In this document: positions 53,932-62,606 of the stretch, piece after piece | Layout of the letters: the number at the start of each line of letters is the position of its first letter | Position numbering within the stretch: the stretch's first letter is position 1 | Source of the DNA: Paractinoplanes ferrugineus | Lineage (GTDB): Bacteria; Actinomycetota; Actinomycetes; Mycobacteriales; Micromonosporaceae | Direction of reading: 5' to 3' | Length of the DNA: 64,000 nucleotides | Assembly: GCF_016862195.1 (NCBI RefSeq) | Contig: NZ_BOMM01000051.1 | Span: 124,001-188,000 of the forward strand | Program-made: the position numbers and the translations under genes | The notes under the pieces: generated by a model | Seen by the model: only the letters and a program-made list of their open reading frames with translations | Databases searched by the model: none | What the model was told of the DNA's origin: nothing

Positions 53932-54041
53932 CCGCACGATTGGCCCCACTCGGTGCCGGGTGCGTTCACGAGCACGGATGTGGCACGGTAGGGACACAGC
54001 GTCCGGCGTCCGAACCGTCGGCACGCGGTCGGGAGGCTTTC

Positions 54042-55988
54042 ATGGACGAGCGGCAGGCGACACCGGACAACGGCACAAAGCCGACATCCGGTGACGACCA
54101 GGAGGCGTACGCTCCGCCGCCGCCCCCTGCCCCCGGCGCCCTCTGGGCACCGTCGGCCCCGCCCGCAGCCGCACCACTCTCGGCCCCGCCCGCAGCCGAG
54201 CCACTCTCGGCCCCGCCCGCAGCCGAACCTTCCGCTGCCCAGCCGTCCGTCGCCGGAGCCTCCGTCGCCGCGCCCGCCGCTGCCCCGCCCGGCAACCGCA
54301 CCGCCAGCGGGCGCGCCACCGTGGGCCGCCCGACCGGCTCCAGCTCCGCCAGCGGCTCCAGCTCCGTCAGCGGCTCCAGCTCCAGCTCCCTGAGCGGCTC
54401 CAGCTCCCCGAGCGGCTCCAGCTCCCCGAGCGGCTCCAGCTCCGGTTCTAACTCCCTGAGCGGCTCCGGCTCCGTCAGTGACTCCGGTTCGGTGAGCGGG
54501 CCCGGTTCGGTGAGCGCTTCCGTTCCCGTGTCGACCAACCCGGCCTCCGCCACAAGCGGCCGGGTCACCGGATCCGCGCGGCCGGTCAGCGCGCCCGCTG
54601 CCGGACCGATCCCGGAGCGGGTCGACGGCTCGTCTCGTCAGTTGCCCAGCCAGCCGAGTTCCGGCGCGGCTCGGGCCTCGGTGCCCGGCTCCATCAGCCC
54701 CGACTCGGCCGCCGTGCGCGCCGCGACGTGGCCGAGCGGCCAGGCGAAGGTCTACGGGGGCGCAAGCAGCAGCCCGGCCGAGTTCGAGTCGAGCCCGAAG
54801 CCGTCGGTCTCCTCGACATCGATCGGCACTGCCTCGGTGTCCATCAAGCCGCCCACCGACGAAAAGCCCGCCCCGGACGCGCAGCTGCCCACGGACGGCA
54901 AGCTCGCCACGGACGCGAAACCGGAGTCGCAGTCGGCCGCGGCGAAGACCGCGAACGGCAACTTCGTGGATGCCCGGCCCGCGGAGGCGAAGCGGGCCGA
55001 CTCGTGGCCCGCCAGTGCGGCGTTCGACGATGCGACGTTCGTGGGCAAGGCCGCGGAGCCCGAGCAGCCGGGCGACCCGAAGCCGGCCGAACCCGAGCCC
55101 AGCGAGCCCGACCCGGTCAAACCGCAGCCGAGCGAGCCCGAGCCGGCCCCGGGGCCGGCTCCGGAGCCGGCCCCGGACAAGCCCTGGCCGACCCCGGAGA
55201 AGCCGGAGCCACTGCGCCCGGCACCGAGGCCCGAGCCGGGCCCGTTCGAGCCGCCCGCACCGACCCCGTTCCCGCAGCCCAGGCCGTTCCCGGGGCCCGC
55301 GCCGACGCCGCCCGGTCCAGTTCCGCCGAGCCCCGGTCCCTCCCCGGTGCCGCCGAGCCCCGGTCCCTCCCCGGTGCCGCCAGGGCCAGGGCCGTCACCG
55401 GTGCCGCCCGGTCCAGGACCCTCGCCGGTGCCGCCAGGGCCGGGGCCCTCGCCCGTACCGCCGGGTCCAGGTCCCGTCCCGGGGCCGCTCTTCCCGCCAC
55501 CAACGATCTCGGAGCCGACCCTGCCTTCCTATTCCGTCCCGCCGTCGGCGGGATCGCGGCCGACAGTTACGCCGCCCCCGGCCAACCCATACGGGGTCGC
55601 CGGTCCGGCCGCAATGACCCAGCCGTTCGGCGTAACCGCTGCGCCGACCAAGCAGGCCAGTCCCCCACCGGCGTACCCCGTTGGGTTCGATCCGAATTTG
55701 ACCGCGCCGGTCCCTCACCAGCGGGGCCAGGTCTATGGCGCCGGTGGATACGAGATGATTGACACAACCATGCCGGTTTCGATGAATCCCGTGGAAAACT
55801 CGGGGTCACTGACCGGCCACATCCTGGCTCAGGGCTGGCGTGATGAGATCGTCGACCGGCGCCGCAGCAACCTCAAAGTAGTCATCGCGATGCTTGTGGT
55901 GCTGGGGTTGTTGGTGGCGGTCAGTGTGGTGTTCATGCTGACGGCCGGCAGTGCCTTCAGCGACATGCTGGACGGACTGTTCTCCTGA
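54042..55988 (+). CDS. Pro/Ser-rich single-pass membrane protein
   Basis: This 648-residue low-complexity protein starts with an acidic Gln/Asp/Pro segment, then has Ala/Pro and Ser/Gly runs (repeats of SGSSS/PSGSSS about 105-150) and charged Lys/Glu/Pro stretches (about 265-400). Pro-rich repeats of PSPVPPGPG (about 425-480) follow. Near the end is a folded-looking segment (about 555-610), then one membrane helix (VVIAMLVVLGLLVAVSVVFML) and a short tail. No signal peptide is visible, so the bulk is probably cytoplasmic or tail-anchored. GGGAGG lies 5 bases before the ATG. I do not recognise the family; the repeats make homology unsafe. Confidence 0.7.
   Translation: MDERQATPDNGTKPTSGDDQEAYAPPPPPAPGALWAPSAPPAAAPLSAPPAAEPLSAPPAAEPSAAQPSVAGASVAAPAAAPPGNRTASGRATVGRPTGSSSASGSSSVSGSSSSSLSGSSSPSGSSSPSGSSSGSNSLSGSGSVSDSGSVSGPGSVSASVPVSTNPASATSGRVTGSARPVSAPAAGPIPERVDGSSRQLPSQPSSGAARASVPGSISPDSAAVRAATWPSGQAKVYGGASSSPAEFESSPKPSVSSTSIGTASVSIKPPTDEKPAPDAQLPTDGKLATDAKPESQSAAAKTANGNFVDARPAEAKRADSWPASAAFDDATFVGKAAEPEQPGDPKPAEPEPSEPDPVKPQPSEPEPAPGPAPEPAPDKPWPTPEKPEPLRPAPRPEPGPFEPPAPTPFPQPRPFPGPAPTPPGPVPPSPGPSPVPPSPGPSPVPPGPGPSPVPPGPGPSPVPPGPGPSPVPPGPGPVPGPLFPPPTISEPTLPSYSVPPSAGSRPTVTPPPANPYGVAGPAAMTQPFGVTAAPTKQASPPPAYPVGFDPNLTAPVPHQRGQVYGAGGYEMIDTTMPVSMNPVENSGSLTGHILAQGWRDEIVDRRRSNLKVVIAMLVVLGLLVAVSVVFMLTAGSAFSDMLDGLFS
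54331..54480. repeat. Ser/Gly-encoding tandem repeats
   Basis: Roughly eight copies of an 18-base theme (AGCGGCTCCAGCTCCNNN) encode SGSSS-type repeats. The order is irregular, with some 12-base shifts. Confidence 0.8.
55310..55490. repeat. Pro-rich tandem repeats
   Basis: About six units of a 27-30-base theme encode PSPVPPGPG. The codons differ little between copies, suggesting recent expansion. Confidence 0.8.
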
Positions 55989-56242
55989 GTTTCACTCCGG
56001 CAGTTTGTCGGACGGCCCCGGTGGACCTATCCTTGCGAAGTTGCGCCGGGGGGTGAGCCTGCCCACTGCCGGGGCGGAATGCGGTCGGCGTCCGAAACGT
56101 TGAGCCGTACACTTATGACAGTTATTGAAGCGGCGTGCCTTAACAGCGCGCGCCACGGGCGTTCTTGCGGGCATTACAGCGGTCGGCTCTCAGCAGCCGC
56201 GGCGGGCCATTCGCGAGCATGCGCCCCCGTAGAGAGGTTCTC

Positions 56243-57808
56243 TTGACCACTTTCGCTGATCCCAGCACGTTCCCGTCCGTCTTCGAAGCCCCTGTTCCCG
56301 CAACAACCGACGAAACCCCGGCCGAGACTTCGGCCGAGGCTCCCACCAAGACCTTCGCTGAGCTGGGCCTGGCGCCTGAGCTAGTGCGTGTGCTCAGCCG
56401 TGAGGGCATCAACGCTCCGTTCGAGATCCAGGCCGCGACGATTCCCGACGCGCTGGCCGGCCGGGACGTTCTCGGTCGTGGCCAGACCGGCTCCGGCAAG
56501 ACCCTGGCGTTCGGCCTGCCGCTTCTGGCTCGGGTCGCGCAGGGCGGCCGGGCCAAGCCGCACCACCCGAAGGCCCTGATCATGGTGCCGACGCGTGAGC
56601 TGGCCATGCAGGTCGCCGACGCACTTCAGCCGCTGGGCCGGTCGGTCGGCGTGTTCCTGAAGACCGCAGTCGGCGGCGTGCCGTACGACCGTCAGATGGA
56701 CGCTCTGCGCCGTGGCGTCGAGGTGATTGTCGCCACGCCGGGCCGTCTCGGTGACCTGATCGAGCGCGGCGCCTGCAACCTCGACGAGGTCGAGGTGACC
56801 GTTCTCGACGAGGCCGACCAGATGGCCGACATGGGCTTCCTGCCCGAGGTCACCGAGCTGCTGGCGAAGACCCCGGAGCACGCGCAGCGTCTGCTCTTCT
56901 CGGCCACCCTCGACGGTGACGTCGACACCCTGGTCAAGCGGTTCATGCACGACCCGGTCACGCACTCGACCGATCCGTCCGAGGCCAGCGTGTCCACGAT
57001 GGATCACCACCTGCTGCTGATCCCGCCGCAGGAGAAGTTCCCGATCACCGCCGCGATCGCCAACCGGTCGGGCAAGACCATCGTCTTCGCCCGCACCCAG
57101 ATGGGCGTCGACCGGCTGGTCGAGCAGCTGCGCCAGGTCGGTGTCCGGGCCGGCGCTCTGCACGGTGGCAAGACGCAGCGGGTCCGCACCCGCACGCTGG
57201 CGGAGTTCAAGGAAGGCCGCACCAACGTGCTGGTGGCCACCGACGTGGCGGCTCGTGGCATCCACGTCGACGGCATCTCGCTCGTCGTGCACGTCGACCC
57301 GCCCAAGGACCCGAAGGACTACCTGCACCGGGCCGGTCGCACGGCGCGGGCCGGCGAGTCCGGCGGGGTGGTGACGCTGGTTCTGCCGAAGCAGCGTCGC
57401 AGCACGCAGGCCATGATGGGCAAGGCCGGGGTCGCTCCGGCTGAGGTCCGGGTCCGGCTGGGCGACGAGAAGCTGGCCGAGGTCACCGGAGCTCGCGAGC
57501 CGAGCGGTGTGCCGGTGGTCGAGGAGCCGGAGCCCCGCCGCGAGCGTGGCGACCGGCCGCGTGGTCGCTTCGGTGACCGCCCGCAGCGTTCGTACGGTGA
57601 CCGTCCGCAGCGTACGTTCAGTGACCGGCCTCGCCGGGACCGTGCGGAGGGTGACCGCCCGCAGCGTCCGGTCGAGGACCGTCCGCTCGCGGACCGGCCC
57701 CGTAACGGTGAGCGGACCGGTGGATTCCGACGCGACAGCGGCCAGCGCAACGACCGGCGCGAAGGCACGGGTGGCCGCTACGGCGCCCGCCCCGCTCGCA
57801 CCTACTGA
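56243..57808 (+). CDS. DEAD-box ATP-dependent RNA helicase
   Basis: This 521-residue helicase has GRGQTGSGKT, a DEAD box in VTVLDEADQMADMG, SAT in LLFSATLDG and HRAGRTARAGE. The C-terminal about 90 residues form a basic tail with repeats of DRPQR (RGDRPRGRFGDRPQRSYGD and so on), probably contacting RNA. It resembles RhlE/CsdA-type RNA helicases used in ribosome assembly and cold adaptation. TTG 56243 is preferred because AGAGAGG lies 5 bases upstream; ATG 56219 is in frame. A GC-rich leader of more than 200 bases precedes it. A strong terminator follows. Confidence 0.9.
   Translation: MTTFADPSTFPSVFEAPVPATTDETPAETSAEAPTKTFAELGLAPELVRVLSREGINAPFEIQAATIPDALAGRDVLGRGQTGSGKTLAFGLPLLARVAQGGRAKPHHPKALIMVPTRELAMQVADALQPLGRSVGVFLKTAVGGVPYDRQMDALRRGVEVIVATPGRLGDLIERGACNLDEVEVTVLDEADQMADMGFLPEVTELLAKTPEHAQRLLFSATLDGDVDTLVKRFMHDPVTHSTDPSEASVSTMDHHLLLIPPQEKFPITAAIANRSGKTIVFARTQMGVDRLVEQLRQVGVRAGALHGGKTQRVRTRTLAEFKEGRTNVLVATDVAARGIHVDGISLVVHVDPPKDPKDYLHRAGRTARAGESGGVVTLVLPKQRRSTQAMMGKAGVAPAEVRVRLGDEKLAEVTGAREPSGVPVVEEPEPRRERGDRPRGRFGDRPQRSYGDRPQRTFSDRPRRDRAEGDRPQRPVEDRPLADRPRNGERTGGFRRDSGQRNDRREGTGGRYGARPARTY
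57560..57690. repeat. DRPQR-encoding repeats in the helicase tail
   Basis: Several copies of an about 18-24-base theme (GGTGACCGNCCGCAGCGT) encode the RNA-binding tail. They are imperfect. Confidence 0.75.
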
Positions 57809-57813
57809 GTAAT

Positions 57814-57854
57814 CAACAGAGGCTCCGGCAGGAAAACTGCCGGGGTCTCTGTTG
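57814..57854 (+). terminator. intrinsic terminator after DEAD-box gene
   Basis: CAACAGAG-G-C-T-CCGGCAG pairs with CTGCCGGGGTCTCTGTTG around GAAAA, giving an about 17-base stem with few mismatches. TTGTCATAT follows. It lies 5 bases past the stop codon. Confidence 0.85.
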
Positions 57855-57864
57855 TCATATAGGC

Positions 57865-58491
57865 ATGCCGTCACTGCCTGATTCGCTTTTCTGGGAACGC
57901 ACGGACACCACCGGCGTCGAGCACACGCTGATCGACGCGCGGAACGGGCTGCACGCTCGGGGCACCATCCTGGCCGTCAAGCCGGTCCCGTTCACCTGCC
58001 GTTACGAGCTGCGTACGGACTCCGGCTGGGCCACCGCCCATCTGGACGTGACCGTGGAGGGTGCGGGCTTCAAGCGCAGCGTCCGCTTGGAGTTGGCCGC
58101 TCGCCGGTGGCGCGCGGTGACCGCCGAGCAGGGCAGCCTGGACGCGGAGTTGTCGGCGGCCGGGCATCCGGGCGCCGGCCTGCCGGGCATCGAGGACCCT
58201 GATCTGCTGTTCGGGGCGTACGACGTGGATCTGGGTGGTTCCCCGCTGACGAACACGTTGCCGATCCGCCGCCTCAACCTGTTGAAGGCGGAAACGGGCG
58301 TGGCCCATCGGATCAGCGTCGCCTGGGTGCTGCTGCCGAGCCTCGAAGTGGTTCAGGCGGATCAGATCTACACGCCGTTGAGCGCCAACAGCATCCGGTA
58401 TGCGAGTGAGACGTTCAGTGCGGATCTGACCGTCGACGACGACGGCTTCGTCGTGGACTATCCCGGGCTTGCCAAGCAAATCACGAGGTGA
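57865..58491 (+). CDS. putative glycolipid-binding family protein
   Basis: This 208-residue beta-rich protein matches the family (PF06475-like) first annotated as putative glycolipid-binding. Characteristic phrases include the central DIDLGGSPLTNTLPIRRL type motif and a C-terminal VVQADQIYTPL. There is no signal peptide and no catalytic motif. The start lies 10 bases past the terminator of the helicase. It converges on the Lrp gene with an 11-base overlap. The role is unproven. Confidence 0.75.
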   Translation: MPSLPDSLFWERTDTTGVEHTLIDARNGLHARGTILAVKPVPFTCRYELRTDSGWATAHLDVTVEGAGFKRSVRLELAARRWRAVTAEQGSLDAELSAAGHPGAGLPGIEDPDLLFGAYDVDLGGSPLTNTLPIRRLNLLKAETGVAHRISVAWVLLPSLEVVQADQIYTPLSANSIRYASETFSADLTVDDDGFVVDYPGLAKQITR

Positions 58492-58933
58492 CGCCCGGCT
58501 GGGGGCGGTTCTCCCACTTCGTGCTGAGGGCGATCGCCGTACGCGTGGAGGCCACCCCCGGCGTGCGGTTGATCCGCACGATGAGCTGTTCGAGCTCGGC
58601 GATCGTGCCGACCCGCACGGTCAGCTGGTACGACTCCACACCGGCCATGAAGTAGCAACTCTCCACCTCGGGCATCGCCCGCACCGCGGCGAGCACGTCG
58701 TCGGTGTCGGCTCCGGAGTCCTCGATGATGCCGATCAGCGCGGTTACTCCGAGACCGAGCGCTTCGTGGTCGACGTCAGCCTGGTAACCGCGGATGGTTC
58801 CGGTCGCTTCGAGCTTGCCGACGCGCTCGTGCACGGCCGGCGCCGACAGCCCGACCTTGCGGGCCAGTTCGGCGTACGACGAGCGCGCGTTCTCCCGTAG
58901 CAGGTCGATCAGCCGTAGGTCGATGGAGTCCAT
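58481..58933 (-). CDS. Lrp/AsnC family regulator
   Basis: This 150-residue regulator has an N-terminal HTH (RLIDLLRENARSSYAELARK, recognition helix SAPAVHERVGKLEATGTI) and a C-terminal RAM domain that binds amino acids and oligomerises. The length is standard. It may regulate metabolism through amino acid levels. The divergent gap to bldC (210 bases) lacks a clear repeat. Confidence 0.92.
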   Translation of the reverse strand: MDSIDLRLIDLLRENARSSYAELARKVGLSAPAVHERVGKLEATGTIRGYQADVDHEALGLGVTALIGIIEDSGADTDDVLAAVRAMPEVESCYFMAGVESYQLTVRVGTIAELEQLIVRINRTPGVASTRTAIALSTKWENRPQPGVTS

Positions 58934-59143
58934 AGCTCAGACCCTAAACGGGTGGCAGATCGCTACTCACGCCCGGTAGCGAGGAATGGGCGGCAGGATA
59001 ACGATCACTGTCGCAATTAGGGCTTTTTCCGCATTCCAGGGACTCGGTTCCGGGGCAATGCTCTAATGGCTTTACGTCCCGATCGAGCATGCCGACACTC
59101 ACCGTGATCACGGCCGCTCCAGAACCGACGCGAGGAGGGGGTT

Positions 59144-59419
59144 GTGGACACTGGAGATCGTCTGCTGACACCGGGCGAGGTGGCCGCGCTGTTCCGCGTC
59201 GACCCCAAAACGGTCACGCGCTGGGCCGCCGCCGGTCGTATCGGCAGCATCCGTACTCCGGGTGGCCACCGCCGGTTCCGCGAGTCCGAGGTCCGCGCGT
59301 TGCTCGAGGGCGACGGCGTGGTCGAGGAAATGCGCGAGGACGACGCAGCGAATCGTCCCCGCAATTCGGGTCCGAACAACCCGGGTATGGGTTACGGCCC
59401 GCCCAATGGGTTGCGCTGA
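59144..59419 (+). CDS. bldC: BldC-like MerR-type HTH developmental regulator
   Basis: This 91-residue protein is a single MerR-type winged HTH without an effector domain. It resembles Streptomyces BldC, which controls onset of development: LLTPGEVAALFRVDPKTVTRW, GRIGSIRTPGGHRRFRESEV. It has an extra about 25-residue Asn/Pro/Gly-rich tail not seen in the 68-residue Streptomyces protein. The GTG start has GAGGAGGGG a few bases upstream. It overlaps the convergent UbiX-type gene by 28 bases. Confidence 0.9.
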   Translation: MDTGDRLLTPGEVAALFRVDPKTVTRWAAAGRIGSIRTPGGHRRFRESEVRALLEGDGVVEEMREDDAANRPRNSGPNNPGMGYGPPNGLR

Positions 59420-60030
59420 GCATTCAGCTCACCCTTCCAACGGGTCAAAAGCGTGTGGGGTACGCCCATGGCGTCCAACACCTTTCCCGCGACGAAGTCG
59501 ATGAGTTGTGGTGCGGTCGCCGCCGCCCCGGATCCGTAGAATCCGGGGCTGGCCGGCAAGACCACCGCTCCTGCATCGTGGAGCGCGATCAGGTGCTCCA
59601 GATGGCTACGAGTCACCGGAGTTTCCCGGGGCACCACCACGGTGCGCCGGCGCTCCTTCAGGTTGACTTCGGCGGCCCGCTGCAGCAGATCCTTGGAGAG
59701 CCCGATGGCGATGCCCGCGCAGGCTGCGGTGCTCGCCGGCACGACCACCATGCCCTTGGCCGGGTAGGAGCCGCTGCTCGGCCCGGCCGCCAGGTCACCG
59801 GCCGGCCAATAGGTCAGGTCGCCCAGCTCACGGCCGAGCCAGCCGGCCACGTCGTCCTTCCAGTGCGCGTCCCGCACGCTCGCCCCGGTCTCGTCGAGCA
59901 GGGTGAGCCGGGCCGCCCGGGACACGACCAGGTCGACTGACTCGCCGGCATCGAGCAGGGCGGTCAGCACAGCTTTGGCGTACGGCGTCCCGGAAGCCCC
60001 CGAGACGCCGACAACCCATGGTTCACGCAT
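59392..60030 (-). CDS. mqnM: UbiX-family flavin prenyltransferase (menaquinone route)
   Basis: This 212-residue enzyme prenylates FMN to the cofactor used by UbiD-type decarboxylases. UbiX features are VVGVSGASGTPYAK near the N-terminus, the Ser/Thr-rich VVVPASTAACAGIA and the conserved VPRETP. It is the partner of the downstream-oriented UbiD-type gene 1 kb away, and this trio (UbiX/UbiA/UbiD) is known with the futalosine pathway. The ATG has GAGG just before it. Confidence 0.9.
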   Translation of the reverse strand: MREPWVVGVSGASGTPYAKAVLTALLDAGESVDLVVSRAARLTLLDETGASVRDAHWKDDVAGWLGRELGDLTYWPAGDLAAGPSSGSYPAKGMVVVPASTAACAGIAIGLSKDLLQRAAEVNLKERRRTVVVPRETPVTRSHLEHLIALHDAGAVVLPASPGFYGSGAAATAPQLIDFVAGKVLDAMGVPHTLLTRWKGELNAQRNPLGGP

Positions 60031-60138
60031 ACCTCAAGTGTGCCCGCTAGTGTGCGCACGCAGGCTGCTTGCCGGGATGGCTCCATCCGGCCCCACTTCA
60101 CGTACAGCCGGGCCGGCCGGCAGCCGGAGAGCCGGGGG

Positions 60139-61035
60139 TTACAACAGAATCAGGTCGAGCAGCGCGAAGAGGAACAGCGCGATCCCGACGAAGCCGTTGG
60201 CCGTGAAGAACGCCCGGTTGACTTTGGAGAGGTCGTTCTCGGCGACGACGACGTGCTGGTAGATGAAGGCGGCGGCGGTCAGGGCCAGCCCGATCCACCA
60301 GAGCCAGCCGAGGCCGACCAGCTCTCCGAACCAGACGAACAGGGCGAACGTCACGATGTGCGTGGCGGTGGAGATCCGCAGGGCGTTGCGCACACCCCAC
60401 CGGGCCGGCGTCGAGTGCACCCCGATCTTCCGGTCGATCTCCACGTCCTGGCAGGCGTAGATGATGTCGAAGCCACCGATCCACAGGCCCACCGCGGCGC
60501 CGAGCAGCCAGGCCGGTCCGGAGCCGGCGAACGTGCCGGTGATGCCCAGCCAGGCGCCGACCGGTGCGACCGCTTGAGCGAGCGCCAGGATGTAGTGCGG
60601 GTAGTTGGTGAACCTCTTGCCGTACGGGTAGATCACCAGCGGGATCACCGCGAGCGGGAAGAGCACCAGGCAGAGCCAGTTGAGCAGGCCCGCCGCGACG
60701 GCCATGACGACGAGGGAGACGGCCGCGCCGGTCCACGCCGTGCGCGGGCTCACCGCGCCGGTCACCAGCTCGCGGTTCTGCGTGCGCGGGTTCAGCGCGT
60801 CGATCCGGCGGTCGAGGAGGCGGTTGGCGGCCATCGCGAACGTGCGCCCGGACACCATCGCGATGGTGATCAGCAACAGGTCGATCCAGTGGATGCCGGT
60901 GTCGAGGCGATCAAGAGCGACGAACGCCGACAGGTACGCGAAGGGGAGTGCGAAAACCGAGTGCTCGATCGCGACCAGCCGCAGGAACGACTTGACCTTG
61001 CCCGGCTTCTCCGGAACCGAAGCGACCGCCGTCAT
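60139..61035 (-). CDS. mqnP: UbiA-family prenyltransferase (menaquinone route)
   Basis: This 298-residue membrane prenyltransferase attaches the polyprenyl chain to the naphthoate. The first Asp motif is NRLLDRRIDA and the second is in CQDVEIDRKIGVHS; eight or nine membrane helices are present. ATG 61035 overlaps the UbiD stop (ATGA), and a longer frame inside UbiD is not used. It should use the long-chain product of the 7.4-kb synthase (inference). Confidence 0.92.
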   Translation of the reverse strand: MTAVASVPEKPGKVKSFLRLVAIEHSVFALPFAYLSAFVALDRLDTGIHWIDLLLITIAMVSGRTFAMAANRLLDRRIDALNPRTQNRELVTGAVSPRTAWTGAAVSLVVMAVAAGLLNWLCLVLFPLAVIPLVIYPYGKRFTNYPHYILALAQAVAPVGAWLGITGTFAGSGPAWLLGAAVGLWIGGFDIIYACQDVEIDRKIGVHSTPARWGVRNALRISTATHIVTFALFVWFGELVGLGWLWWIGLALTAAAFIYQHVVVAENDLSKVNRAFFTANGFVGIALFLFALLDLILL

Positions 61036-62492
61036 ATCCCGTATTCCTTCCACCGCTTGTCCACCAGCGAGACCACCTCGGGTGACATGACCATCTCGTC
61101 CGGCCAGCCGCGGGTGTAACCCTCGCCGGGCAGCTTACGGGTGGCGTCGAGACCCGCCTTGCCGCCCCAGAACTGCTGGTAGGAGGCGTGATCGAGGTGG
61201 TCGACAGGGCCCTGGGTGATGAGCAGGTCACGGTCGTAGTCGACGTTGCCGAACGCCCGGAACGCCACCTCGGCGTAGTCGTGCACGTCGCAGTCCTCGT
61301 CGACGACCACGATCAGTTTCGACAGCGACATCAGGTGGGCGCCCCAGATCGCGTTCATGATCTTCTGGGCATGCTTCGGATAGCGCTTGCGGATCGAGAC
61401 GATCACGCAGTTGTGGAAGACGCCGGCGGCCGGCATGTCGTAGTCGGCGATGTCCGGGATCAGCATCCGCAGCAGCGGCAGGAAGATCCGCTCGGTGGCC
61501 TTGCCCAGGCCGTGGTCCTCCTGCGGAGGCTTGGACGTGATGATCGAGTGGTAGATCGGCTTCTTCCGCATGGTCATCGTCTCGATGTGCAGCACCGGGA
61601 ACGGCTCGACCGGGGTGTAGAAACCGGTGTGGTCGCCGAACGGGCCCTCGGGGTGCCGCTCGCCCGGCTCCAGGTAACCCTCGAGCACCACCTGCGCGTG
61701 CGCCGGCACCTGGAGCGGCACGGTCAGGCAGTCGACCATCTCGACCCGCTCGCCGCGCAGGAACCCGGCGAACAGGTATTCGTCGATGTCGGACGGCAAC
61801 GGCGCGCTGGCCGCGTACGACACGACCGGGTCGCAGCCGATCGCGACGGCCACCGGCAGTCGCTGACCGAGCCGCTCGGCGACGGCGTGGTGGGCGGTCG
61901 AGTCCTTGTGGATCTGCCAGTGCATGCCGAGCGTGTTCTTCGAGTGCTGCTGGAGCCGGTAGAGGCCGAGGTTGCGCTTGCCGGTCTCCGGGTGCTTCGT
62001 GTGGGTCAGCCCGTAGTTGTGGTAGATGCCGCCGTCCTCCGGCCACACCTGCAGGCCGGGCAGCAGGCCCAGGTCGACGTCGTCGCCCTTGAGCACAACT
62101 TCCTGGCAGGGGGCGTTCTTCACCTTCTTCGGCGGCAGCGACTTGAGCTGAAGTGCCTTACCGATGCCCTCACGGATGCCGGCGAAGCCGACCGGGAGCT
62201 CCGGCTTGATCAACGCGCCGATCCGGTCGCCGACCTCGTCGAGCGAATCGACGCCGAGCGCCATCGCCATCCGCTTCTCGGTGCCGAACAGGTTGATCGC
62301 CACCGGCATGTCACCGCGGGTGGGTTTCTCGAAGAGCAGAGCCGGCCCGCCGGCCCGGACGGTGCGGGTGACGACCTCGCTGATCTCCAGCGTGGGGTCC
62401 GCCGGAACCCTGACCCGGCGCAGCTCACCGGCTGCTTCGAGGGCGGCGAGGAAGCTCTGCAGATCGTCGTACGGAAACCCACGAGGCGCCAT
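61032..62492 (-). CDS. mqnL: UbiD-family menaquinone decarboxylase
   Basis: This 486-residue enzyme of the UbiD family removes the carboxyl group from the prenylated naphthoate using the UbiX cofactor. Family features include INLFGTEKRMAMALG, the central WPEDGGIYHNYGLTHTKHPE and the loop EGPFGDHTGFY with the catalytic Glu/Arg/Glu surroundings. It is divergent from the secreted-protein gene and overlaps the prenyltransferase gene. Confidence 0.93.
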   Translation of the reverse strand: MAPRGFPYDDLQSFLAALEAAGELRRVRVPADPTLEISEVVTRTVRAGGPALLFEKPTRGDMPVAINLFGTEKRMAMALGVDSLDEVGDRIGALIKPELPVGFAGIREGIGKALQLKSLPPKKVKNAPCQEVVLKGDDVDLGLLPGLQVWPEDGGIYHNYGLTHTKHPETGKRNLGLYRLQQHSKNTLGMHWQIHKDSTAHHAVAERLGQRLPVAVAIGCDPVVSYAASAPLPSDIDEYLFAGFLRGERVEMVDCLTVPLQVPAHAQVVLEGYLEPGERHPEGPFGDHTGFYTPVEPFPVLHIETMTMRKKPIYHSIITSKPPQEDHGLGKATERIFLPLLRMLIPDIADYDMPAAGVFHNCVIVSIRKRYPKHAQKIMNAIWGAHLMSLSKLIVVVDEDCDVHDYAEVAFRAFGNVDYDRDLLITQGPVDHLDHASYQQFWGGKAGLDATRKLPGEGYTRGWPDEMVMSPEVVSLVDKRWKEYGI

Positions 62493-62606
62493 GGATACCA
62501 GTGTTCACCACGGCTGGCTGTGAGCTACGCCCGGGCGATCACCGTCACTCCCGCTCTCCGGTTCGCGTTGAGCCGGGCAAGTGATCCGACAAGGCCGGGA
62601 GGTGCC

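Noticed and set aside
54331..55490. CRISPR array
   Set aside because: The repeats are coding, have no unique spacers of constant length and translate to Ser/Gly and Pro repeats in one frame.
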